Of a stretch of DNA of 64,000 bases, positions 47,001 through 62,000 are shown in pieces; the first letter of the stretch is position 1; each line of letters begins with the position of its first letter. The DNA is from Antedon mediterranea. Taxonomy: Eukaryota; Echinodermata; Crinoidea; Comatulida; Antedonidae. The position numbers and the translations under genes were made by a program. Under the pieces are notes generated by a model. It was not told where the DNA came from and ran no database searches. It saw only the letters and a list, made by a program, of their open reading frames with translations. The stretch covers positions 20,364,001-20,428,000 of the forward strand of contig NC_092671.1 of assembly GCF_964355755.1 (NCBI RefSeq). Reading direction: 5' to 3'.

Positions 47001-50000
47001 CTGACATTACCCTATGCTTTTTCGAACATGTACACTTCCCGAGGTATTAAAAGTATATTTTGCCAAATTTATTACAAAATGAAAATTTCCTATTTAAATA
47101 AAAAGTATGAAATAAGTTGTTTTAAATGTTTGTCATTGAATGTGATATTTTTTGTATAAGAATTTGTATTCCATTATACTGAATGTTCAAAAGTTACATA
47201 TTAATACAATTTGTCTCAAGACTAGTTATGGCACTTGGCAATTGTTGTGTTGTAAATCAAACTTTTTGGTGCATTGGAAATTATGGGATTTAGTTTTTAA
47301 AATCATAAAAATAAAATTGTTCTGAAACATGGTAAATTATGTATATCGGCCATTGCAGTCATCTAAAGGGTTAAGATCCAACAAATATTTACTACCAAAT
47401 TGTGATAATAGCAAAACTGTCTTTTACTAGCAGCAAAACTGATGTACCTTGTTCAAATTTGAGTGAAAATCCCACTCTAGTATCTGACGAATCACTGTAG
47501 AAATTCAAAAACATTGAGCCTTCACTTTCAATTGGATCTGGTAGAGAATCACCACAATATGTCCCCAATACACTATTGCTACTATTATAGATTTTAAGTC
47601 CATCATATGCACAGTTTGTTGCTTCTGCAAAGACAATATTCAATAATTAAGTTGTTAATTATAAATCTCAAGTGGAAAGATTCTGGGATTTGGTCATACC
47701 CACTCTTGAAGTATCTATATATAAATTTACGTAAGGGCAAAATTTTGTAAATTGTGCGTTACTTCGAGAATGTTTACTTGATGGTATATAAAGTTGGTTC
47801 GTACTTTCGGTACTGATTTTAACCACCTGATGTAACCTTGTTTACTAATTAAATTGAGTTACATAATTAGTTATTAGCCACCTTCACATAAGATTTTATC
47901 GTGCTTTTGCATCGTGATATTGAATATCACGTTAACAGGAAGAGCGTTCACATAAAATTGGACATCATGATATAAGTATGCTAATGAGGTGCACTGATGC
48001 GTGAAAGGCCAAACACACATGTTCTGAGCATACGTGGGAAGGGATTGTTGATTTGTTTTTGTAGTGTGGACCTCTTCTTTATCGAAATATTGCTTAACGA
48101 TAACAAATGTCCATGGTTCTGTTACGGATGAGCCATGGCATCTTTGCCTCAAATATTTCGTGTCAAAAAGTAGCCTAAGTAGCGAGCTTGAATTAATTTA
48201 AAAACAAACCTAGCCCGTCTGTAATTTCACGCTTACTTTTCCGAAGTTGTTACAATTTCGGCATGAATAAAGAACGTTCCAAATCGATGATATTTATTAA
48301 CTCCGTAATTTTGCAGAACCTTAGGTTTCAAAACACATGATTTTAACTATAACAATCTCACAACTACCACAACTGTACTACATCGAATATTTTATTATTT
48401 ATTACAGTTCTTTAATTTTAATATATTTACTGAAATTCATGACAAAAATATTAAATATGCATACATAGGTCTAGAATAGTTAGTAAATAGGCCCTACCCC
48501 CACCGTTTACATACAATAGATGTTTTACTTTGTAAAAAATATTCGGCCTAGAAATTTACGATGTCTGTTTAGGAATTAGCTTTGTTTAAAAAATCAGTTC
48601 CCTGTCAAGTCTATAAATTGATGAATATGAAATCATCTACACATATAGTTTACAAAATAAAGGCAAGTTGCGGCGTGCATGCAAATAGCCTTTGTGGTTG
48701 ATCGAGTTTTGGTTGGATGGTCTAGGCTAGCTTTCGAAATAGTCTCACAATGTTTCACATTAATTTCTGGTTTGTCCTCCCGATTTTGATATTTCATTCT
48801 TTAATTGTCTAACTAACTTGATGTATGATGTCCGAAACGATATAGTGGGTTAAACCTAAGAAATTTAACTATCAAAGCAAAAACAACTTCTTAAGAACTT
48901 TAAAAATCAAAACTACAACAATGGAGACCTTTTCCGGTGGGTGGCCGATGACGCAGTAAATAACCACGCGCCGATTGGTTGAATTTCGTCTCTACATATA
49001 ACGGTGTCTAATATATCATGATAACTTCGTAAGATCATGATAATTAACGTGCTCTCCGAGAGCACGTTAGCCGGAATTAACGTGATATCCAAGATCATGT
49101 TAACGACTTCCTGCAGGTTCACATTGAACATCATGATAAAGAAACTCACGATAATTTCTGAATGTAAACCTAGCTTAATAGCTAGGTTTACATTCAGAAA
49201 TTATCGTGAGTGACGAAATTCAACCAATCAGCGCTCGGTTGCTAATCGGGTGATGTATGGGTCATCGACCCAACCGGAAGCCGACGACTCCAACAACAAC
49301 AACAATAATTTTGACAGCGCGTTATATTTTTTTTGACGTCTCCATCTTTCAACCAAAACTGAACTCGCGCAACGCAAACCACAACAAACCAACAAACAAG
49401 CTACCGCACCACATCACACACCATGTTCTCAACGTTTGACCTCTGTCACGCAACATTGCACCTCATTAGCATATATACTTATATCATGATATCCAATTCT
49501 ATGTGAACGCTGTTCCTGCTAACGTGATATTCAATATCACGATACGAGAGCACGATAAAATCTTATGTGAACGTGACAATTAAAAATGAATTTAGGTAAA
49601 AATAAAAATAAACGTTGTAGTGGTGTACTTTACTATTTCAATCGACTATGACAGTGACAGTTTTAACAATGTATTTATTATTTATAGGTCTATAAAACAT
49701 GAAATTATATTTTGTTCCCCATCCCTCAACCCTAATGTTACATACAAAACACAATTGGGTTTGTTTAAATGAGTTAAAATAAAAAGTTTCTTTTTCGGAA
49801 GTAATTCCCAGGGTGCTAATTTTAGTTCACTACATCAATCATTGTGTCTATTTAGTCGTTTCTGTAACGACATGTATGTTCTGCGTTCCGGGGGCACGAT
49901 CTAGATGGTACACGCGCAAAGCGAGCATGCCATTTAGTTTCATTAAATTAAAAAATAAACCATCTTTGATGGAATTAATAAACAGAATTACCTTCAATTT

Positions 50001-53000
50001 CAAATGGCTCTTGAAATCGTATACGAAGTCGCTTTGTTGGATCATAATTTATAAGATAGTCACATGATAAACCATTATCATAATTATTTGGATAGCCAGG
50101 AGACGTAATTGTTCCATTTGTAGTGTTGAACGTTAAACCACATTCTAAAAACAAATTAAAGAATAACATCTTATTATTTAAAAGATTTTTTTTTATGTAA
50201 AAAAAAAACACTTAAAATAGTGAGAGACCTGATTTAAACTTGAATTGTCCATTTTTAAATTGACAGTGCTTTCTTGTTATGGTCAGCATTTATAGCGCTC
50301 AAACCCTACCTACAGTCCATGTTCCCTGAAAACCTGTCCCTTCATTTGTGTTATCTGAACGCATTCTGAAGGTGAGTTGATTGTTTGTTGAATTAACTGT
50401 TAATGGAGAAGTATTTCCACAGAAGTTTCCAAGAGGTCTGTCGGATGTAGAACCTCCATCAAATGCCTTTCAATCAAATTAAACATGATACAAATATTTT
50501 ATTTCACAGGGAAACAATTATTTTCAGTACTGTTACTATACATTCAAAGAACGGTAATAAGTTATCATTGAAGAGTTTTGAATACATACATAAAATACAT
50601 TAACTCATTAACTCCTAATTGTATTAAAAATTTAATTTTGAAAAGAATTTATTTTTAATATTCATTACTCATTTACTTACAAGAAATCCAAAATATACAT
50701 TGATACATATACAAAATACAATTGAGTACATATACAGCAGGCCCGTAACCAGGGGGGGATCGGGGGGATCGTACGATCCCCCCGCTGAACAGCGAGTTCC
50801 GCTTGGCCTCCCACATTTTTTTTGCTGGGCATACTAACACAACACGACGATTGTTCACTACAGGCCTAGTCAAGCCTTAATAAATTTAATTAATATATAT
50901 ATATATATTTTAACTAAAATATAAAAACCTAACACTAAACTGGAGCTAGCTGTACACAGAGCATAGTTGTTGTTTGGTTGACATAACAGGGTATTCCCCT
51001 ACACAGGTCTCCGCGTGCGTGTGTGACGTGCCCAGCCAGCTGCTTGATAGAGAAAGCATGCAGCTCACACGCAAGTGCAAGATGCAATGGTTGAGTGAAT
51101 TCAGGGATCATCTTAATTCCATGGTTTTTTACCTAAACACCACATGATGGTGAATATGCCTGTTAAAGTCTCAATGATACGATCCCTAATGTACCATGTT
51201 GTTGCTAGGACGCTTGAAAGGAGGAGGGATCTAGCCTAATTTCGGTCGGCAAGAGAATGCCGTCCTCTGACAATATAAGGTCGGCAATTGAAATTTGTGG
51301 GCTGGAAATTACACCAACAATATAGTTCATAAACAAAAGAGAATAGCCGAAAATGCGATTTGCGGCCATAGGCCTATAGAGAAAAAAAATTCGAGGGTAT
51401 GGTTCCAGTGGCGGATCTAGCGGGGGCGTATTTATTTTTTAAATTAAATAGATTTTAAAAACACGTATTGTTTCGACGGTCATCAATCACTGATGGTTTG
51501 CACATTTTCATAGTGAAAATAGTACGTCGGAGCACATCGTCAGCTTGATCGCATTCCACCAAGCATGTACGTCGACATCCTTTGTGTACTATCAATCTCT
51601 AGCGTTACCAACGATCAAAGGAGCAAGTTGATAAAAGCCACGTGGTGAGCTTGGCCTTGGTCGCGTTCCACTAAGCAGGTCGGCATCCTTTGTGATTGTC
51701 ACTCCCGTGTTGTAGAGTAGAGGTACCTCAGACGATCAATAGAGTTGATTAAGCCACATGGTCAGTGCTACTATTATTAAAACGTATTACTATTAAAATA
51801 TTACCAATGCTGCAGCATTTCATGACCCTTGTTGTTTTATTTGCTTTCCCGTCGATGATTCTCATAAACACATCGCGATGACATCATGACAAAAGAGGTG
51901 TTTTGTTTTTTTCAAATCACTAAATATAATGTAATCGAGCCGGACCGCTAATTTTAAACGATCGTTTAAACCACCAGGTCGTTGAATATGCCGTGATTTT
52001 AATTGTCAAAAACATGACCGTCAGTCGATGGCTCGGAGTTTCGATAAATCTCGCGGCGCATGTGTTACGTGGTGGTGGAAAACACTCTCAGCAAGTTTGC
52101 TTCATTATATTAATGAGACTCTGTGACAACCCGCTTTAACGTGACGTCATTTTACTTAAGCTGCATGATGCGTGCGAAGAAGAACAAAGAACTTATAAGT
52201 TCTTTGAGAAGAAGTAGTCACTGCAATCGACCCGGCGCGTGTGTAAGAAAATAATACCGGCCTAGTCTAGGACAAGTTTATGCTTATATAAAAGCTGGAA
52301 AACATCGTCGCGTTGTAAAAATTTAGATGTAAAGTACACAGGCAAGTTGTTAGCTTGCTTTGGTACCCTAGGTAAGTATCAGCTGCATGTTCCAAATGTC
52401 GTAATTTGCGAGCTTTAGAGTGTTTGGTAAATGACATTATGAGATGTTTGTAAATCGTTTTAAATGACTTACAATGCGCTAGAACGCCAAAATTTCCAGG
52501 GGCCGTCGGCCCCTGGATCCCGACCGGGGGCCCTTGGCGGCCCCCTGGCCCCCAGCCAATGTTTGCTCGCTTCGCTCGCAAAGTTATGCCACCCCTATTT
52601 CAATATCCCGCCGTCAAACCTGGTTACGGCCCTGATTACAACATTTACACTGGATTTTCAATAATAGGTTTAGAAATTCAGATGGAAGGAATGAATTTAT
52701 AAATCTTACAGTCAGAACATCACCAGTACATGAGTAGCCGGTCCCTTTAATATCAAAGTTATTGTCAAATTCAAATTTGACGTGGTAACCGTGTTCAACA
52801 ATAATAGTCCAGATACATTCTTCATTTGAGTGGTAATTACTTGGATAGTTACTACTTTTAATGGTGCCAGTGTTCCCATGGAAATTTCCTCCACATCCTG
52901 GAAACATAATGAAAATATGATATTAACTTTAAAAACAAACTGTTTTTTTAAAGTAATTGTTTTGTATAAAATGTATTTAAGTTCTTTTTGTCTTATTTTT

Positions 53001-56000
53001 GTTTGTATTACTATAAGTAAATAATATAAATTTGAGTATACCTGATGTAACTGTAGTCCATTCCAATCTGAAACCTTGAGCTGCTTCAAATGCATCAGAC
53101 ATAAATTGTACTAATGCTTTATTTGAAGATGTTGTGACAGTTGATGGAAGAGTGTTTCCACACCATGGATTCTGCCCAGAAATCTTTGGTGAGTCAAAGT
53201 TACCTCCATTGAAAACAGCAAGATAGTCATAAATACAATCAGGATGACTTTCAATGTCAAATGCTGTAAATGATAACTGTAAGAAAAACAGACAATTTGT
53301 AGTAATTTATCCATATTAAACTTTTTTCTGATTTTTAATATAAAATAAAGAAATTTAATTATGAGTTTCACAAATGAAAGGATATATAAAAATAAAATAG
53401 AAATTAGATAAGACTATTTTGTAACAATAATAACTGAGGAAGGACAAGTGTTGAGCTAGAGTGTTGATGAGTTCTGCCAAAAAGCTCTGCACATTTTTTC
53501 TGCCTGTTTTACTTGATCGTTTATCTTCATTGAGATCTAGTCACTGATACCCATAACATTGTCATTTTTCAGCAATTTGTGCCTTTTTTTATCTTAAGGA
53601 GGTACTGTATTTTTTACCACACATACGTTACAGAATTTGTAAAATACAACTTGAATATAATCTTACCGTAAGCTGTGATCCTGGAGGTCCTTCAACCAGC
53701 CAAACACATTTATCAAAATGATTGTAATCGAGTGGAAAATTTGGACTTGTAATTACACCATCTGTTCCAGACACTAAACCACCACAAACTAAAAAGTAGA
53801 AAATTAAAAAAATAATATAAATAAAAATAAAATAAAAAAATAATTTATTCATTTGTATTTTGCAAATTCAATTAAGATATGTTTAAATGATGCACAAACA
53901 AAGAAATCTTATTTATACTACTACTAACATCTTCATTTATAAACGCTTCTCAGACTGAGGGTATGAAAATGAAAAGATCAAATGAATACATTATGTGACA
54001 AACCTGAGGCACCATATGTGGCAGAAAATCCTTCAAACTGAACTGTGTCATCAGTGAAAAATCTTGCATAAAGTGAAGCATGTGGAAGAACAATTGGTAA
54101 AGGTGCATCTGGTCCACAGTATTTACCAATTAATTCCCCTGACACACCAACGCCTGTAAATTAAGCACATTTAAAGATATAAATATTATAACTCAACTTT
54201 TAAAAATGGTAGAAAGTATGTAGAAATGTATTTCAATTTATTTATGAATTCCATTCATTTGTATGCAATTAAAGTTCAAAATAACGACATGCTTACAACA
54301 AATGCATGTGCTCTCCAATGGCAAATTTAATATAATGCAAATTATTTCTATTTTAATCTATCATAGCTCCTAAGAAAGTGATTTAAACTTATTATGGAAA
54401 ATATGAATTCTTGTAAAAATGTTTCCTATCGGATGTTGTGACGTCATCAGTTTAAAAAGACAGATTTTCATCTTTTTTGTCATAGTTCATATATTTAAAA
54501 GAGCGTGTATCTCAATTCTGCGTAACCTGAATTTTAATTTACATTTATTATGTTTGTGATAATAATACTCTTTTATTTAGATTTGTAACATTGTCATGTC
54601 AAAAATTATAATTAAATGTGGACACTGACAGAACAGTGCTGCTGTAACTTGTCATAACACATCTAGTTATTTAAAAAATCAACAAACCTGGCTCCATATA
54701 GTAATATTGTTTGTAAAACATGTTAATAATAAATCTATATTATATGCTAGAAAAAATTATCAACTTACCAGCCCTAATTTCCAAAAAGTCATAATTACAA
54801 TTGCTGCTATCTTCAATATTCCAGCCACTGTCAAAATCAAGATATATACTTGAGTTTGCAATGTTAGGATTTGTGATAATCCAAGCACAGTCTAGGTTAG
54901 CACTGTAGTTGGCAAGTTGATAGCCAGGGCTGAAGAATCTTGCCTCTGTAGATTGTGACGCTACTAACGTACCTCCGCAAACTATACAAAATTAATCAAT
55001 GCACATATTCATTTAATATCTACGATTGGGCCTTCCCATGACTGACTAATGTGAAAATACAATCAATCTTATAGCGACATTGGGATAACCTAAATTGATT
55101 GAGTTCTGATTGTAAGACTATATAAAAAGAACTATATTTTATTATTGATGATTTTAGGTTATTCAATACACCTACTTTAATTTAAGTGCATGTAAAAGTT
55201 CAGAATTATAATTTACACATGCTTTTACCTGATGCATCCTGTGAATCGTAACGAGCTGAAAACCCACGAGCATTAACATTGCTGTCAGTACGAAAAACAA
55301 CACGCATATGATTTCCAGATGATGCAACATCTTGTGGGGCTGTAACTCCACAATATGTACCAAGTATTGGAGCATCATTCTCTAAACCATTGTAAACCTA
55401 GAAAAAGTGAATTAGTTTTTTGACTTAGGTCACACTGATAAAATATTGTGAATAAACCAATCCGGGAGTGTTTATTAACAATAGCAGGTTTTCAAAATTG
55501 CAGCATCATTGCATTGGTTTTCTCCCACACCTGCTAACTAGTAGAAAAGGGGCCAGTCACATGCGCATATAATACTCTGGCAGCCTTAAGGCTGGTTTCC
55601 TGTCGACGTAAGAACATCACTTTTGTTGCGACTACGTCGATTTGTCGTAAGAAATGCGGATTTTATAGGAAACCGATTACGATCGAAAATTTATAAAATC
55701 GACGCAACGTAAGAAAAATGGTAACGACAAACGATTTTACAGGAAACCGATGACCTACCAATTGTTGCGTTACGACGGTTTCTTCCGATTTTACAGGAAA
55801 CCGGGATTTTTTATCTTACGCTTGAATGAACGCCCTTGCGTCACGTTTCTTACGAAAGTTGACTTCAAGTCAACTTTCGTAAGAGACGTAAGCGCAATCG
55901 TAACAAGCAACCAATGAGCGAAAAGAGTTATGACGTAATGTGTATGTCCTTATAGTGAAATAAAGCTGGACAATAACATTTGTATATGTATTTTTACTAC

Positions 56001-59000
56001 TATAATTTTAGCCCACTTTACGATGTTATACATACTTTACAAATGCACAGTAGTTTCTATATAATAATGTTCTAATCAGGGAGTTTACAACTCATATCAA
56101 AATATAATACTCTTATTTATGGACGTGCAATAAACAATCAGCATTTCAAAGAAATCGACATTCTTCTGTTCTATTTGTCGGTAGAAACGTCGCGAAAATG
56201 AACATTTGCAACAAGATAAGATATAGAAAGCCCCTTTGTAAGCAATATAATATTATTATGTAACTTTAAAAAAAACTTGTTTGCTTGATTTTGTATAATT
56301 TATATTGTTTTGTTAAATTTATTCTTATTATAGGCCTGTAAATAATGGGTATCTTACTGCGGTAGTACTATCTCTCATGCTCGATTAGATATGCTTATAG
56401 GCCTATAGGCCAATGACTAGCCTAGGGCCTAGATAGGTCTAATAATAATAGGAATCTCGAAATGATTTGCCTTTTTTTAATTTTGAAACTATTTAATTTA
56501 TATTTTGATTTATACAAATAATACATAGGCCTATACTAGCCTAGGCTAGTTTGATTATTTGGTCAAATCAATTCCTATTAGTACAGTATTAATTAAGTAT
56601 TTTACTAATACTAGGGCCTAGCCTATCTACTGAAAATAATATGTTGGTGTGCTGCACTGACACTGCTGCTGAGTAGCTACAGGTACAATAACAACATTCA
56701 ACATTTCGCGCAAAAATGATAAAACCCGCTCTAAAAAGAAACACCAATCAGAGATGTTGTTTCAAATACGTCATAAATCTGACCGACGTAAGAAAAAAAT
56801 TTCAACTTTCGTAACAACACTAAAATCGACGTAAGCATACGACGTGTGTTTCACAGCCAAAATTTCAACTTTCGGGAGCAGCATAACTACAGATGTTTCT
56901 CTGCGGCCCAACACGATCTTGACTAAGGTCAACGACGTCAAATTTTTCTCAACTTTCGTAAGAGACGTAAAAAGCGTATGAAACGCAAGAATCGTTGCAA
57001 AATTCGACTTCTTACGTCGACAGGAAACCAGCCTTTAGTTGTGATGACATGACCACAGCAACAATATTACATATTTTTCTGATTGACAAGTGTTAATGAT
57101 AGCAAATAAACCAATTAATGTATTTCCGCTCAAATAGTGATAAAACAATATGGTAATCAATCAATCGTTTGATTTATATAGCGCTATTTTAACAGTCATT
57201 GCTCATGGTGCTGCAAAAATATCAGAAAATGCGAGTTCACATAACCCATAGCGAAAAAAAAAAAAAGTAGTAGTAGGCTTAAGTAGAAGTAGCTCTATTT
57301 TTAGTAGCCCTAATAATTTTTGTAGAAAACATTTTTATCTTGCCTACTAACGATTGAATGACTACTTCCCAGCTATACAAAATAGATAGTTGATTAATAT
57401 TTAACTGGCTATTATCAGTTTCTTTATAGTCTATTGATAGGTTATTGGTAGCCCTTGTATAGCTATAATAAGTAGACAGTAGATAGATATGACACTCATA
57501 GATTTCTAATAGGTATCTGGTAGTCCATAGTATAAAATAGATAGTTTATAAACAGTTACTGGCTATTATCAGTTTGTTTATGTCTATTAATAGGTTGCTG
57601 GTACTAGCCCTTTGTATAGCTATTAAAGTAGACAATAGATAGATATATACAACTGTGTTACTCACAGATTAAAAATAGTGAAAAATCTATCGAATAAAAT
57701 TAGTGCAGTGAGGTAAAACCTATTATGAACTATCTAAAATCTACCTAAAATCTACTTATTAGGTGCTTAGATAGTTATAGAGCTATATCTATTAAGGCAA
57801 TAACTTATAAGGCTAATAGATATAGAGCTATATCTACTAAAACTTTTGTTATAGGAAATAACCTCAGTAAAAATAACTGCTTCAATATCAGTTATATCAT
57901 AGGTCAACCTAGTTTGTAAGGCTCTTGCTCAGAGTTTTGTACACATATACTGCTTCTCATTGCCACATCAATGTCCCACCGCAACTTGGGTTAGGTAGGA
58001 GCTATCATTAAGTTTACATGTAAGAGAGGATGTGTCTTCAAAACACAATAATACAGGTACTGTATTAAGTTAATGATATTGATTTAAGACACCAATAATT
58101 ATTGTTATTAAAGATATATTGAAAAATAATTTAATTCATTCATTCATTCATTCATTCAATCTTTTCATTCAATCTATTATTTCATTAATAGGTCTGGTCG
58201 CATAATAGTTCACTTTGACTAAAAACTGGATAAAAAAAAAATTAGTTACCTGAAAAAATATAATTTAAAGCAAAAAATTGGCACGTTTATAAGTGAAAAC
58301 ATTTTTTCTTTTGTGTTTGTTTTCTATGAAAGAGATTTACTCTATTAAAACTACAAAACAACCTATTCAAAATCTGATTTAATTCATTTTTCATATTTTT
58401 TTGGGAGACAATACAAATTGAAATTTATTGAAAGAAAAAAAAATACCTGTACACTATCAAACTGGCAACCTGAAACATCTTCCAAATCAAAATCATCAAA
58501 ATTCAGTGTAATTCTGTGACCAGTTTGTACACTAATTTTCCATTCACACACACGGGCATGTGCATATAAACCAGGATAATTTGGTGATGTGAATGTTCCT
58601 GTACTAGTGAACAACTCTCCACCACAAGCTTAAATAAATCGGAATAAAAATAAATCGGAATAAAGATTATTCATGTTTTTTTTGTTTAATGATAAACAGT
58701 ATTAGGCTGCTTATATATGGCTTCTGGCACCAGATATATTTTATAACATAGACATATAACATTTAATTTTTTGTAAACAAAATTAAAATAAGTGCATTTA
58801 CCTTCTAAGCTGGATGAAAATCCCATTATAAAACCTGAGGATTGCTGAGTAGAATTAGTTATGAACTGTACAAATGCAAAACTATCAGAAGTATCAATGG
58901 CAGATGGCAAGGATGTTCCACAGCTTGTTGCCAAGACAGGATCTAAACACAATTAAAACATATTTTTACAATAATTTATGTAAATTGTAACCTGGACCCT

Positions 59001-62000
59001 ATTACTGCTGCCAAGAAAATACCGTATTTAATACGGTATTTTTTGAATACCGTATTTATACTGTTTTTTGGCAGAAGAAACTGCGCTCATAAAAAAAAAC
59101 CAGGATTACTAAAAAACTAATTACAAGATCTTGACCAAAATGAATATACAGATAGATATGTGATCAAGAACCATTTCATTACAGTACATTTTGGAGGCAA
59201 TCCGGACCACAGTCCTTATTCTGGACCACTTTTTAGTATAATTTTCAGACCTGCTAGTGTTAAAAGATAGGACAGAATTTTCAAAAGCCGACGAGCACTC
59301 TTAAAATAACAAGTAAACTGAAATTGCATTTTCTCGAGAACTACTTGTCCAAAAAACTTCATTTTTGTACAAGAGGCAAAGGTTATAATTTGTGATTTGT
59401 AATTTTAAAACATAAATTGAATTAATTTGCAGGTTTTTTCATACGAGTAGTTTTAAAAAACCTATTTATTTTCAAATTCATCCGTTTGTTTTTGGCGTTG
59501 CTGTTCTATTGTTAGTCAACAGAATCTATTGTTAGTTGAAAGGCTGGTTACATAACAATTAAACCAAATTCGCATACACATGCTTGTAGTGAAATTAGCC
59601 TAAATCACACACAGCATTAAGACATACACAAATATATATATATATTTTCCCGGAGAAATCTTATGTATGAGAACCCTAATTAGAATTGGCTTATTTGTTT
59701 TATACAGTAAATACATAATATGGATTATGTTTATTTACATGCATAACTAATTATATCTTAATATCTTTATTAATTCGAAAAAGCAAAATACTTTTTAAAT
59801 GTTGTACATTATAATTAAAAAAAATATATAATACTACTACAAAAATATCACATTGTGTTAAAATACAAATAAATAAATTCAATTAAATGTAATTTTGTAG
59901 GCCTACTTTATAGTTCAAAATCCTCACAGTGAAAAAAACAAATTAATAATATAATGGCAGGCAGATATTATAATATCTTGAAGTGGTATTTGTGCTTTGT
60001 TGGAACATACAATGGAGGTTCATGAAATCATATTGCTTGGTTATAGGATCTTTAAATAACCTCATTATAGAAACAAATTGGGTTTGTTTAAGTGAATCCT
60101 AATAAAAAATCTGGACTCATTTTGTGACAAGTTTCTCTTTCGGAAGTATCTCCCAGGTTGCTAATTTTCGTTGACTACATAAATCATCGTATTTATTTTC
60201 AGTTCTTCTGCAGTACGTATATTTAAAATAACACTTTTTTTTACACTGAAATTAATGTGGAATTGAGAACCGTCTAGTTATAGAAATTTGTATTAGTCTA
60301 CATTTGTATTAGCCTACAAGCACATTTCTGGATTTTCTATAACCAGGTCTCTTGATTTTGTAATTAATTCAGATCCACCTAGGTAGAGATCTATAAAATA
60401 AAACAATACAAGTTGAACTGATTTCATATTTATTAACAAATATATGAATAAATATGAAGTCATCTTAGTTCATCTCGTATTCTTTTATTTTATGTTTACA
60501 GTATATATATATATATATTTCATCATCAAATGTAATAATTTGGACATGTTCTTACATGAGCTATTTTTACCATCAAAAACGACAACCTTGTCTCCTGTTG
60601 CACAGTTATCATTATTGACACCAAGATTGAAGAGAGAAAAACTGATTGTTAAGTAGTGGCCAGTTGTCCCATGGAAGATCCATTCACACTGCAAGTTATT
60701 CTCATAAGCTGCTGGAAAGTTTGGTGATGTAATGTTTGCACCAACTCCTGACACAGTTCCACCACAAGTTGCTAAAATAAAATTAATTTTATTTATTTAC
60801 CTAAAATAACAAAATGTAATAATAATATCCTTTACACCATCTTGCTCTGAAAGAGCAATAGGCGAAACCAGATATATATATATATAAATCCAAAGGCAAA
60901 CTTATTGAATATAAATTACGAGACACTATATCCTGTATACGTACTACATACAGTGCAGAATAGGTGAAAATAAGTGACCAAAGTTATTAACGCTTTTGAA
61001 CATGATGACGTCATCACAATTTTAAAAATGGTGAATCATGCGAAAGATAATCGATTGACCTAGACAATAATAAAAAAATTGAGGGAATTGGAATACGAAT
61101 AAAGGAGATGCGCTCTATTAAATGTGACGAGCTATGGCGAAAGAGACAAAAATCCTATATTTCATATTCGAGTGGCCATACGATGATGTCACAATGTCCG
61201 GTTAGCCATATCGATGCATGATTCGATATCTACAACTCATCAACTTCCAGAATATGTAATTTTAAAAAAGTTCACCACGTAGTTTACAATCTATGACTGT
61301 TTTAAGAAAGGCATAATTTTCACAAATTTTTGAACTTTTTCATAAAAAACGCACGCAAATTGTCCAATTCTATGTGCTCGTATGACGTGATTTTAAGTCA
61401 AAATTGTTTGAAAGTTGGTAAAATTACTAAAACAGGCTGAAAAAACAAAAATCACGCAAAAATAGGTGTTTTTTGCGCTACATGCGCACGCACGCGTAAA
61501 AAAATGCGCGGCCGTGGGAATTTTTGAAACGCTCAAAATGACATGAAATGCGTAGAAAGTTGATTAGAAGTTGATTTTTCGCATTTTGAAATTTTAAACG
61601 CGCGTGCGCGCGTAACTTTCTGTGAAACATGCCATTTTTAATCCATAGAAAGTTTCCCCTTCATATGACTTAAATTTTCACCAAGTGTCAATACAAAATG
61701 ACTTTTGGTTTTTAATCTATGATCAATCATTGAAATTCATAAAATCGCGCGTAACTTACGCTGCGCAACTCGGACGAGACCGAAAACCTTATTACAACAT
61801 CTTCAGATAGAGGTCAATCTTCTGATAAAGTTATACAATGTTATGTTGAGAAGATTTAGAGATACACTAGCAACAAAATTCTGGGAAAGAAAGAAGAACA
61901 TAGAAAAAAAAAAAAAAAAAAAAAGATCCTGACAATAACAAGGGGTTATCCGCCAAGTGCGGATAACCAATTACTGAAAAAAATGACAATGCTGTGGGTA

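Larger units (their letters stand above)
47714..49937 (+). mobile_element. Non-autonomous Helitron (family H) with a nested TIR element
   Basis: It starts TCTATATATAAATTTACG after an A and ends TTAG before a T, an A^T insertion site. The body matches the Helitron at 22803-24235 on both sides of a nested insertion at ~47877-49577. The 3' hairpin is eroded (gtacacgcgcaaagcgagcatgcc). It occupies nearly the whole 2.37 kb intron between the two exons of domain 7. It encodes no Rep/helicase. Confidence 0.8.
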
